This document shows positions 46,926-53,288 of a stretch of DNA of 53,288 bases, one piece after another. Within the stretch, counting starts at the first letter, position 1. Every line of letters begins with the position of its first letter. Below the pieces are notes generated by a model. The model was given only the letters and a program-made list of their open reading frames with translations. It searched no databases and was not told the DNA's origin. The position numbers and the translations under genes were made by a program. Source of the DNA: Hyphomonadaceae bacterium (lineage in GTDB: Bacteria; Pseudomonadota; Alphaproteobacteria; Caulobacterales; Aquidulcibacteraceae); assembly GCA_016791445.1 (NCBI GenBank), contig JAEUMP010000008.1, positions 1 to 53,288 of the forward strand, in the 5' to 3' direction.

Positions 46926-47549
46926 ATGGCCACCGAACAGCTCTTTCCGACACTGCTCTACCGCGCGCGCCTCGGCGGGCCCGGCGAGAAGCAGTTGCTT
47001 GCGTCGCTGGCGGACTCCGCGCGCGCCATCGCGATGGACGATGCGGCCGGGCAGGCGTGGTGCGCGAAGAACAATTATCGCGGTTATACCTCCTATGGCT
47101 CGCTCACCGATCTAGCGTGGCGGGACCCGGCGTTCGCGGACCTCGAGGCGCGCCTCGATGCACATGTCGCGGCGTTCGCGCGCGACCTTGAATTCGATCT
47201 CGGCGGACGTCCGCTCAAACTCGACAATCTCTGGATCAACATTCTCGAACCGGGCGGCGTGCACACCGGCCATATCCATCCGCACGCGGTGGTGAGCGGC
47301 ACGCTCTATCTGGAGGTCCCCGACGGCGCGTCGCCGCTGAAGCTCGAGGATCCGCGCCTGCCGATGATGATGGCCGCGCCCCCCAGGAAGACGCGCGCGC
47401 GTCAGGAAAACCGGTCGTTCGTCCTTGTGACGCCGGCGCCGGGCGCGGTCGTGCTGTGGGAGGGATGGTTGCGCCACGAAGTGCCGCCGGCACGCGAGGA
47501 CCTCGACGCCGAACGCATCAGCGTGAGCTTCAATTACCGCTGGAGCTGA
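46926..47549 (+). CDS. TIGR02466-type 2OG-Fe(II) oxygenase
   Basis: A 207-residue protein matching the TIGR02466 family of putative 2-oxoglutarate/iron oxygenases. The cupin-like core has LDNLWINILEPGGVHTGHIHPHAVVSGTLYLEVPDGASPLKLEDPR, and the second part reads VLVTPAPGAVVLWEGWLRHEVPPAREDLDAERISVSFNYRW, with the His and Arg that would bind iron and 2-oxoglutarate. Substrate unknown. Its 3' end overlaps the convergent TetR gene by 16 bp. An upstream GTG would add 12 residues. Confidence 0.87.
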   Translation: MATEQLFPTLLYRARLGGPGEKQLLASLADSARAIAMDDAAGQAWCAKNNYRGYTSYGSLTDLAWRDPAFADLEARLDAHVAAFARDLEFDLGGRPLKLDNLWINILEPGGVHTGHIHPHAVVSGTLYLEVPDGASPLKLEDPRLPMMMAAPPRKTRARQENRSFVLVTPAPGAVVLWEGWLRHEVPPAREDLDAERISVSFNYRWS

Positions 47550-48145
47550 GTTTTCTGCGCCGCCAGGAGCGCGCGCACGAACAGCACCATGGACTGCTTG
47601 GCGGCATTGAGCGCGCCGGTGTCGTTGCGCGTGCGCGCCATCATGATTGCGCCTTCGACGGCGCAGATGAAGGCGGTGGCGAATGTCTGCGCGCCTTCGC
47701 GTTCGAGACCCTTGGACATGGCCATTTCCGCGAGTTCCACTTCCCAGCTCGCGAACGCGTCATCGGCGGCCTTCTTGAGCGCCGGCGACGCGGACGCCGC
47801 TTCGAGGCCCACCAGCGCGATGATGCAGCCGTTCTCGTAGTCCGACGCTTCCAGATTGACGGCCCAGCCCGCAAAGGCGGTCTCGATATAATCCTCGACG
47901 GAACTCGTGATGGCGCTGCGGGCGCGGATGCCGTCGCGGACCGCCTCGCCCGCGCGGGTCACCGCCTCGATGGCGATCTGTTCCTTGCCGCCGGGAAAGT
48001 GAAAGTAGAGCGACCCCCGCGGCGCGCCGGAAAATGACAGCAGCTCGGCGACGCCGACCCCCTCATAGCCGCGGCGCCGGAAGAGGGTGGTGGCCGCCTC
48101 GATCATGGCCGCCTTGGGGTCCGGGTGGCGGGTTGCTGTCTTCAT
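47534..48145 (-). CDS. TetR-family transcription regulator
   Basis: A 203-residue TetR regulator: an N-terminal helix-turn-helix (MIEAATTLFRRRGYEGVGVAELLSFSGAPRGSLYFHFPGGKEQIAIEAV, about 14-62) and a C-terminal ligand domain with the ENGCIIALVGLEAA helix typical of the TetR_C_33-like group. GGAAAGAGA supports the start. It is divergent from a small secreted-protein gene whose promoter carries a 20-bp symmetric site repeated again before a paralog, so these are its probable targets. Confidence 0.9.
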   Translation of the reverse strand: MKTATRHPDPKAAMIEAATTLFRRRGYEGVGVAELLSFSGAPRGSLYFHFPGGKEQIAIEAVTRAGEAVRDGIRARSAITSSVEDYIETAFAGWAVNLEASDYENGCIIALVGLEAASASPALKKAADDAFASWEVELAEMAMSKGLEREGAQTFATAFICAVEGAIMMARTRNDTGALNAAKQSMVLFVRALLAAQKTQLQR

Positions 48146-48195
48146 GGGTCTCTTTCCGCGTTCGCGCGCGTGGCCAATTGTGACAAAGATGAGGC

Positions 48196-48224
48196 TTGTT
48201 CCCCGACGGGTCCAGCCCTATAAC
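48196..48224 (+). promoter_or_regulatory. Promoter of the first secreted paralog
   Basis: TTGTTC (48196-48201), a 17-bp spacer and TATAAC (48219-48224) make a good sigma-70-type promoter. The 20-bp TetR-type site starts at the next base, so a bound repressor would block polymerase. Confidence 0.55.
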
Positions 48225-48244
48225 TATGATGACCGTCATACATA
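48225..48244. promoter_or_regulatory. TetR-type operator, copy 1
   Basis: A 20-bp site, TATGATGACCGTCATACATA, with an 11-bp perfect palindrome (ATGAC-C-GTCAT) at its core. The identical 20 bases recur at 48715-48734 before the paralogous gene. It lies in the divergent region between the TetR gene and the first secreted protein. Confidence 0.75.
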
Positions 48245-48275
48245 GTGCATGGCGGTGCGTCCAGGAGTTTGGGCC

Positions 48276-48608
48276 ATGAAGACCTCCCCGAAAGTGCTTG
48301 TGTCCGGGATTTTCGCCGCCGCCGCCCTGTGGGCCGTCGCCGGAACGACGCCCGCCGCCGCCGATGACGCCCGTGACCGGGCCGCCGCCATCCATGCCTG
48401 CAAGGTCGTGGTGGCCGACGAACTTCACATTCCCGTGGCCGATGTCCGCCTCGACAAGATCCGCACCCGCGCCCGGGTGATCGACGTGACCGTGGAAGCG
48501 CGCCGCAACAACAGCCGCCTCGCCACCGCCGCCTGCACCTACAACCGCAACGGCGGCAAGGTCGACGTGGTCATGAGCCCGCCGCTGGGCCGTCCCGCCG
48601 GCGCGTGA
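48276..48608 (+). CDS. Small secreted protein, paralog A
   Basis: A 110-residue exported protein: signal peptide to about residue 30 (cleavage near PAAA-D), then RDRAAAIHACKVVVADELHIPVADVRLDKIRTRARVIDVTVEARRNNSRLATAACTYNRNGGKVDVVMSPP. The pattern of two Cys, an HACK helix and strand-rich end matches the second gene at 48762 closely. AGGAG sits 9 bp before the ATG. Family unknown to me. Regulated with its paralog, presumably by the TetR protein. Confidence 0.78.
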   Translation: MKTSPKVLVSGIFAAAALWAVAGTTPAAADDARDRAAAIHACKVVVADELHIPVADVRLDKIRTRARVIDVTVEARRNNSRLATAACTYNRNGGKVDVVMSPPLGRPAGA

Positions 48609-48714
48609 TCCTGAAGGGTCTGCAACGGCGTCGCCGCGCGGAGGGGAGGCCCTTTGCGCGGCGGCGCGTGCGGCGTCGTGGCGGCTTGCCATGACCCGGG
48701 ACGCGCCATAGCCG

Positions 48715-48734
48715 TATGATGACCGTCATACATA
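48715..48734. promoter_or_regulatory. TetR-type operator, copy 2
   Basis: The same 20 bases as at 48225-48244, here overlapping a TATGAT -10 hexamer that lies 18 bp after ATGACC (48691-48696). It is 27 bp before the start of paralog B. Confidence 0.75.
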
Positions 48735-48761
48735 AGTAGGTCGGCCCAAGGAGATTTCTGC

Positions 48762-49088
48762 ATGTCCTCCCCCCGCATCCTCATCGCCGCCGCCGTCGCC
48801 CTGGCTTCAACCGTCACGGCGCCCGCTTTCGCCAGCGACAACGAAGCCCGCTCGGCCGCCATGGCCGCGTGCAAGGCCGCCGTCGCCGAACAGCTCTCGC
48901 TCAACGTCACCGACGTGCGCCTCGACCGCATCAAGACCGGCTCGCGCCAGATCGAAATGCGTCTCGACGCCCGCAAGGACGGCCGCCGCGTAACCTTCGC
49001 CGAGTGCACCTATGTGCGCCGCTCGGGCGAGATCAACGTCGTCGTCGCGACGCCGCCGGCCGACGCGCCGCAAGCCGCGTCGAACTGA
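48762..49088 (+). CDS. Small secreted protein, paralog B
   Basis: A 108-residue exported protein: signal peptide ending near AFAS-D, then EARSAAMAACKAAVAEQLSLNVTDVRLDRIKTGSRQIEMRLDARKDGRRVTFAECTYVRRSGEINVVVATPP. It aligns with paralog A along its whole length, with shared Cys positions (AACK and CTY). AAGGAG lies before the ATG. A strong terminator follows the stop. The role is unknown. Confidence 0.78.
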   Translation: MSSPRILIAAAVALASTVTAPAFASDNEARSAAMAACKAAVAEQLSLNVTDVRLDRIKTGSRQIEMRLDARKDGRRVTFAECTYVRRSGEINVVVATPPADAPQAASN

Positions 49089-49114
49089 TTGCGACCACAT
49101 TTGCCGACTGAACG

Positions 49115-49153
49115 GCGCGCGTGCGGGGAGACCTGCACGCGCGCTTTTCTTTT
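49115..49153 (+). terminator. Intrinsic terminator after paralog B
   Basis: GCGCGCGTGC and GCACGCGCGC form a perfect 10-bp stem around a 10-nt loop, followed by TTTTCTTTT. It lies 27 bp after the stop. Confidence 0.85.
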
Positions 49154-49195
49154 CGGCGCGACGCGATGTTAGAACCCGGCGACAGGGAGATCGCC

Positions 49196-49795
49196 ATGCT
49201 TCGACGCGCCGTCCTCGCCATCGTCTTCGCCGCCGCGCTCGGCGCACCGTCTCTCGCGCAGGAGTCCGCGCCCGCGCCGCCGCCGGCGCCGCGCGTGACG
49301 CTCGAGACGACGATGGGCGCGATCACCTTCGAACTCGACACCGTTGGCGCGCCGAAGACGAGCGCGCACATGCTGCGCCTGTTCAGGACACGTCATTATG
49401 TTGGCGCCGCGATTTTCCGTGTGGAGCCGGACTTCCTCATCCAGCTCGGCGATCTCGATCGCAATCTCGTCTATCGCCACCCGCCGGGGCCGCAGACGGT
49501 GCCGCTCGAAACCACCGGCATGCAGCACGCGCGCGGCACGGTCTCGCTCGCGCGGCTTGATGATCCCTCAAGCGGTCGGTCGAGCTTCTATTTCGATCTC
49601 GGGCCCAACCGGCATCTGAACGCGGACCCGAACGCGCCGCCGAACACCACAGGCTACGCCGTGTTCGGCAAGGTCGTTGAAGGCATGGACGTGCTCGATC
49701 GCATCAACGCTGTGGAGCGTGATCCGACGAAAGGCCCGTTTCCCGGCATGTTGCCGAAGGAGCCAATCGTGGTGACGGCGGTGCGGGTGCAGTAG
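49196..49795 (+). CDS. Cyclophilin-type peptidyl-prolyl isomerase, exported
   Basis: A 199-residue periplasmic cyclophilin. A signal peptide (cleaved near SLAQ) and short Pro-rich spacer precede VTLETTMGAITFELDTVGAPKTSAHMLRLFRTRHYVGAAIFRVEPDFLIQLGD. The usual FHR active-site Arg is retained in IFRVEPDFLIQ, while SSFYFDLGPNRHLNADPNAPPNTTGYAVFGKVVEGMDVLDRI replaces the standard FF/LD region. It assists folding of exported proteins. AGGGAGA supports ATG at 49196. The DUF4336 gene follows after 3 bp. Confidence 0.88.
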   Translation: MLRRAVLAIVFAAALGAPSLAQESAPAPPPAPRVTLETTMGAITFELDTVGAPKTSAHMLRLFRTRHYVGAAIFRVEPDFLIQLGDLDRNLVYRHPPGPQTVPLETTGMQHARGTVSLARLDDPSSGRSSFYFDLGPNRHLNADPNAPPNTTGYAVFGKVVEGMDVLDRINAVERDPTKGPFPGMLPKEPIVVTAVRVQ

Positions 49796-49798
49796 CGC

Positions 49799-50494
49799 GT
49801 GCTCGAACCTTTCGGCGAGAACATCTGGATTGCGGCGGGCGGTGAAGCGTCGGTTGCGGGCTTCCGCTATCCGACACGGATGGCGGTGCTGCGTCTTGCG
49901 GATGGCGGGATTTTCGCGTGGTCGCCGATCGCGCTCACGGATGCGCTGAAATCGCATATCGATGCGCTGGGGCCGGTGCGTTTCATCGTGACGCCGACGG
50001 CCTTGCACGATCTCGCGCTACCGGCGTGGCGCGCGGCCTATCCCGAAGCGGTGCTCTATGCGGCGCCAGGATCGCGTGCGCGATGCAAGACTGTGTCCTT
50101 CGACTCCGATCTCGGCGAAGACGCGCCGTCCGCATGGGGAGGTCAGATCGATCAGGTTCCTGTGCGCGGCAACGCGATCGCGACGGAGATTGTCTTCTTT
50201 CATCGCGCAAGCGGCACGGCGTTGTTTGCGGACCTCTTGCAGAATTTCCCGCCGGGCTGGTTTCGCGGCTGGCGCGGCGTCGTCGCGCGCCTTGACGGCA
50301 TGGTCGGCGTCGAAGCGCGCGTGCCGCAGAAATTCCGCGTCGCCTTCACCGATCGTCGCGCGGCGCGCGAAAGTCTTGCGCGCATCTTTGCGTGGCCCGT
50401 TCAGAACGTGATCATGGCGCACGGCGACCCCGTGCGCGGCGATGGCGCCGCCTATCTGCGGCGCGCGTTTGCGTGGCTGGGGGAGAAGCTATGA
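49799..50494 (+). CDS. DUF4336 protein
   Basis: A 231-residue cytoplasmic protein of the DUF4336 family, distantly like metallo-beta-lactamase folds. Typical parts are ENIWIAAGGEASVAGFRYPTRMAVLRLADGGIFAWSPIALTDALKSHIDALGPVRFIVTPTALHDL at the start and NVIMAHGDPV near the end, where His and Asp could bind metal. Function is unknown. It begins with GTG at 49799, 3 bp after the cyclophilin stop, and overlaps the next start by 4 bp. Confidence 0.82.
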   Translation: MLEPFGENIWIAAGGEASVAGFRYPTRMAVLRLADGGIFAWSPIALTDALKSHIDALGPVRFIVTPTALHDLALPAWRAAYPEAVLYAAPGSRARCKTVSFDSDLGEDAPSAWGGQIDQVPVRGNAIATEIVFFHRASGTALFADLLQNFPPGWFRGWRGVVARLDGMVGVEARVPQKFRVAFTDRRAARESLARIFAWPVQNVIMAHGDPVRGDGAAYLRRAFAWLGEKL

Positions 50495-50898
50495 CGACGC
50501 TGAAGGGGACATGCCACTGCGGCGGCGCGCACTGGACGATGGCGGGCGATCCCGGCCCGGTGACGGCGTGCAACTGCACGCTCTGCCGACGCTACGGCGC
50601 GCTGTGGGCCTATGACTATGAGAACGAACGCATCGCGATCGCCGGCGTCACGACCGCCTATACGCGCCCCGGCAAGGCTGATCCGGCGCTGGAAATGCGC
50701 TTCTGCCCAACCTGCGGCTGCGTGATCTGCTGGCGGGGTTTGCGTCTCGACGAAGAAGGGCGCCGGCGCATGGCGGTGAATGTGCGTCTCGCGGAACCGG
50801 AAGCGGTGGCGCATCTGCCCATCGATCACTTCGACGGGCTGGATACGTTCGAGGATTTGCCGACGCGCGGGAAGTGCGTGCGGGATTTGTGGTTTTGA
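50491..50898 (+). CDS. GFA/CENP-V-type zinc protein
   Basis: A 135-residue protein of the glutathione-dependent formaldehyde-activating (GFA) family. Zinc-binding Cys are in GTCHCGG (8 and 10), ACNCTLC (27, 29, 32) and FCPTCGC. Some members bind S-hydroxymethylglutathione; most are uncharacterised. The ATG overlaps the DUF4336 stop by 4 bp (ATGA), so both are co-translated. GGGGGAGAAG lies upstream. Confidence 0.87.
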   Translation: MTTLKGTCHCGGAHWTMAGDPGPVTACNCTLCRRYGALWAYDYENERIAIAGVTTAYTRPGKADPALEMRFCPTCGCVICWRGLRLDEEGRRRMAVNVRLAEPEAVAHLPIDHFDGLDTFEDLPTRGKCVRDLWF

Positions 50899-50905
50899 GC
50901 GTCGC

Positions 50906-51118
50906 TCAGTGCTTGGTCGCGATCTCGGCTTCGCCTTCGAGCAGCCATAGGCGGAGGATTTCGCCGGAGTCGGGCTTGGGTGCGCGGGCGTCGGCATCGC
51001 GCTGGATCGCTGCGGCGAGCGCCCGTTCTGCGTACGCTTCGACGGTCAGGCCCGTCGCATCGGCGGCCTCGCAGAGGCTGGCCGCGAGATCGGCGTGCAG
51101 GGGCAGGGTGAGTGTCAT
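50906..51118 (-). CDS. RHH-like small protein, second antitoxin candidate
   Basis: A 70-residue protein with a ribbon-helix-helix-like start: LTLPLHADLAASLCEAADATGLTVEAYAERALAAAIQRD, then an acidic tail with a hydrophobic patch (GEILRLWLLEGEAEI). Its start overlaps the ParE stop by 4 bp. Its position after the toxin gene, with another RHH-like gene before it, is unusual. Confidence 0.65.
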   Translation of the reverse strand: MTLTLPLHADLAASLCEAADATGLTVEAYAERALAAAIQRDADARAPKPDSGEILRLWLLEGEAEIATKH

Positions 51119-51402
51119 CGCGGGCGGTTCTCCTTGCCGTGACGGATGCCGATCACGATCACCTTGGCGGACGTCAGTCGATAGCGGACCACATAGGCGG
51201 CGCGGGCGTAGCGCAATACGAGAACGTAGCGTTGTCGATCCTGTGACTGGCCACGATACGGGTTATCGGCGAGCGTGGCGATCTCCGCCCGGAGCCAACG
51301 CATGCGACGTTGCGCTGCGAGATAACTCATCTTCATCAGAAAAGTTTCGAAGCGATCGAGGTCACGCTCGGCCTGCGGCCGCACCTCGACCGTCCGGGTC
51401 AT
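51115..51402 (-). CDS. RelE/ParE-family toxin
   Basis: A 95-residue ParE-like toxin: VEVRPQAERDLDRFETFLMKMSYLAAQRRMRWLRAEIATLADNPYRGQSQDRQRYVLVLRYARAAYVVRYRLTSAKVIVIGIRHGKENR, with the final RHGKENR typical of gyrase-poisoning ParE relatives. Overlaps its upstream antitoxin-like gene and downstream small gene by 4 bp each. Toxicity and target are inferred. Confidence 0.82.
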   Translation of the reverse strand: MTRTVEVRPQAERDLDRFETFLMKMSYLAAQRRMRWLRAEIATLADNPYRGQSQDRQRYVLVLRYARAAYVVRYRLTSAKVIVIGIRHGKENRPR

Positions 51403-51635
51403 TTGGCGCCGGGATGCTTTGCGGCGATCCGAGCTTCGAGCGCGTCGAACGCGACGTCCAGCGGGACATTCGCGCTCTCGGGCTCCGGCCCTTCATCCCA
51501 CGCCTCGTCGTCAGTCGCCGTCCACGCCTCGACGGCCTCCGCCACAATGGCCTCCGCGCTCACCCCGCGCGCCCGCGCCTCACGCTCCAGCCGCGCGGCG
51601 GTTTCGGGAGGGAGGGAGATGGTGAGGGTGGTCAT
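51399..51635 (-). CDS. RHH-type antitoxin
   Basis: A 78-residue protein with an N-terminal ribbon-helix-helix (TTLTISLPPETAARLEREARARGVSAEAIVAEAVEAW) and an acidic, Pro/Glu-rich tail that would bind the ParE toxin. It is the first gene of a three-gene operon with 4-bp overlaps. Autorepression by the RHH domain is known for such antitoxins and is expected here. The start is chosen at MTTLTIS; no strong ribosome site is visible. Confidence 0.78.
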   Translation of the reverse strand: MTTLTISLPPETAARLEREARARGVSAEAIVAEAVEAWTATDDEAWDEGPEPESANVPLDVAFDALEARIAAKHPGAK

Positions 51636-51709
51636 AGCGGAAGCTAACACGAATGCAGTTGGACAGAAATGATTGATCGGTGGCTTGAGCGATTGCTACG
51701 CGCTACCAG

Positions 51710-52588
51710 CTAAATTGATCGAAGAAATGTCTCATCGAGGGTTACCTCTTCGACCATTTCAACATTGACGCCGAGCCGCCGTTCCTTGAGCAGGTGGCAG
51801 AGTGTTTCCCCGTCAATCAGGTCGATCGCAGGGGCGCCGTCTCTGGTCGCCTCCCGGCGCGCGTCTGCAGTGAACGTTCCAGTGGTGATGATCAGGCCCT
51901 TGTCTGCACGCCCCACCATTGCGCCACGAAAGTCGCGAACAGCGGACGCGCCGACCGATCCCTTCCAGCGTTTGCACTGGAATGACACTTGGAATGAAAC
52001 CAAATTCATTCGGAGTATGCCGACGCCGTCGATCCCGCCATCCCCAGGTTGGCCAGTAACTTCTACCTTCGTAAATCCCGATTCCCGCAACAGTCTTTGT
52101 GCCAATCGCTCAAATGCGCTTGGAGAAATGTCGCCGATGATCTCCAGCAGACGATCAACCCATGTGTCTTGATCGTCATCAGGGATGGCGAGGACGCTCG
52201 TTTCCGACGGTGCCTCGGTTTCTTCTCTGTCTTGGGCAGCTCGTGCGACTGCGTTTACCCTCGCAAACACCCCACGAGCCTCTGCTTCGGAAAGTGAATC
52301 GCCGCGATCGGTGATCGACCACACGGCACGTGCGCTGTTCTGAAGTACGCCATCCTTCTTCAGATATGTTCGCACCCACGCCAGTCGATACTGGAACTCT
52401 GTGCGGGTACCCTGAGTATGGGGTGCAGAAAGAACTTGGTCCGACAGCGCCAGTGCGCGGGCCACCCCATCCTCGATTTCTTCGATACTGGCTGATCCGC
52501 CTCGCTCTCGAATGACCTGCAGTGTTGGCCAAACAAGCTTTGGATACGCCAGCTCAGCAGGTATCTCGCGCGTCAACTGTGTCCCCAC
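51710..52588 (-). CDS. mrr: Mrr-type restriction endonuclease
   Basis: A 292-residue protein with an Mrr_N winged-helix part (about 10-95: [26 protein letters not shown]...[29 protein letters not shown]) and an Mrr_cat nuclease domain. The D-QxK active site is Asp187 in GDGGIDG with Gln204 and Lys206 in FQCKRW; Glu160 may also take part. Mrr enzymes cleave modified DNA. No methylase is adjacent, as expected for a modification-dependent enzyme. Composition is less GC-rich than rpoD. It starts with GTG 9 bp after the rpoD stop. Confidence 0.85.
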   Translation of the reverse strand: MGTQLTREIPAELAYPKLVWPTLQVIRERGGSASIEEIEDGVARALALSDQVLSAPHTQGTRTEFQYRLAWVRTYLKKDGVLQNSARAVWSITDRGDSLSEAEARGVFARVNAVARAAQDREETEAPSETSVLAIPDDDQDTWVDRLLEIIGDISPSAFERLAQRLLRESGFTKVEVTGQPGDGGIDGVGILRMNLVSFQVSFQCKRWKGSVGASAVRDFRGAMVGRADKGLIITTGTFTADARREATRDGAPAIDLIDGETLCHLLKERRLGVNVEMVEEVTLDETFLRSI

Positions 52589-52597
52589 AACAGCTTG

Positions 52598-53288
<691 letters not shown>

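Overview
The window looks like a chromosomal segment of a GC-rich alphaproteobacterium, most likely from the Caulobacterales/Hyphomonadaceae side of the class. This is inferred from the carB-greA order, a sigma-70 (RpoD) gene at the right edge, alphaproteobacterial-type LexA boxes (GAAC-N7-GAAC), a TTAACCAT half-site of the CtrA type and abundant crotonase/acyl-CoA/SRPBCC genes. I see no rRNA, tRNA, CRISPR array, transposase or prophage block. Long open frames opposite uvrB, carB and other genes are GC-driven shadows.

Layout. 0-10 kb: a HAD phosphatase, an ECH1-like crotonase, a DUF4197 protein, an ECF sigma factor with a membrane partner, an alpha/beta hydrolase, an M48 lipoprotein protease, a thioesterase translationally coupled to a Zur-like regulator, a GIY-YIG-like gene behind two LexA boxes, an acyl-CoA dehydrogenase and small lipoproteins. 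10.7-15.4 kb is the most accessory-looking part: a TIR-like gene, a DUF559 nuclease-like gene bracketed by two copies of a ~138-bp REP-doublet element, and an AT-richer membrane orphan 8 bp behind uvrB. 15.6-31.5 kb: small envelope proteins (RcnB-like, DUF6491, DUF533, DUF2147), a chorismate mutase, an SRPBCC-GyrI fusion, an AspC-type aminotransferase, Dps, EamA and MFS transporters, an EEP-fold protein, a candidate small RNA with a strong terminator, a LysR regulator, a GST and thioredoxin reductase. 31.5-33.4 kb: a compact arsenic operon, arsR-arsI-aqpS-arsC.

33.4-53.3 kb: an ELM1-like protein, greA and carB; a fasciclin lipoprotein; an SPFH/ribbon-helix-helix operon with a near-perfect 26-bp palindrome at its promoter; a TadG-like vWA protein carrying two phage-type FCCH repeats; panD; a TIR-like/TonB fusion; a beta carbonic anhydrase; a TetR gene next to two paralogous secreted proteins that share an identical 20-bp operator-like site; cyclophilin, DUF4336 and GFA genes; a three-gene ParE cassette with an RHH-like gene on each side of the toxin; an Mrr-type nuclease; and the 3' part of rpoD.

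The most unusual items are the TIR-like/TonB fusion, the doubly LexA-boxed GIY-YIG-like gene, the TetR site shared by two secreted paralogs, the SPFH/RHH operator and the candidate small RNA. All functions are inferred from reading the sequence; no database search was run.
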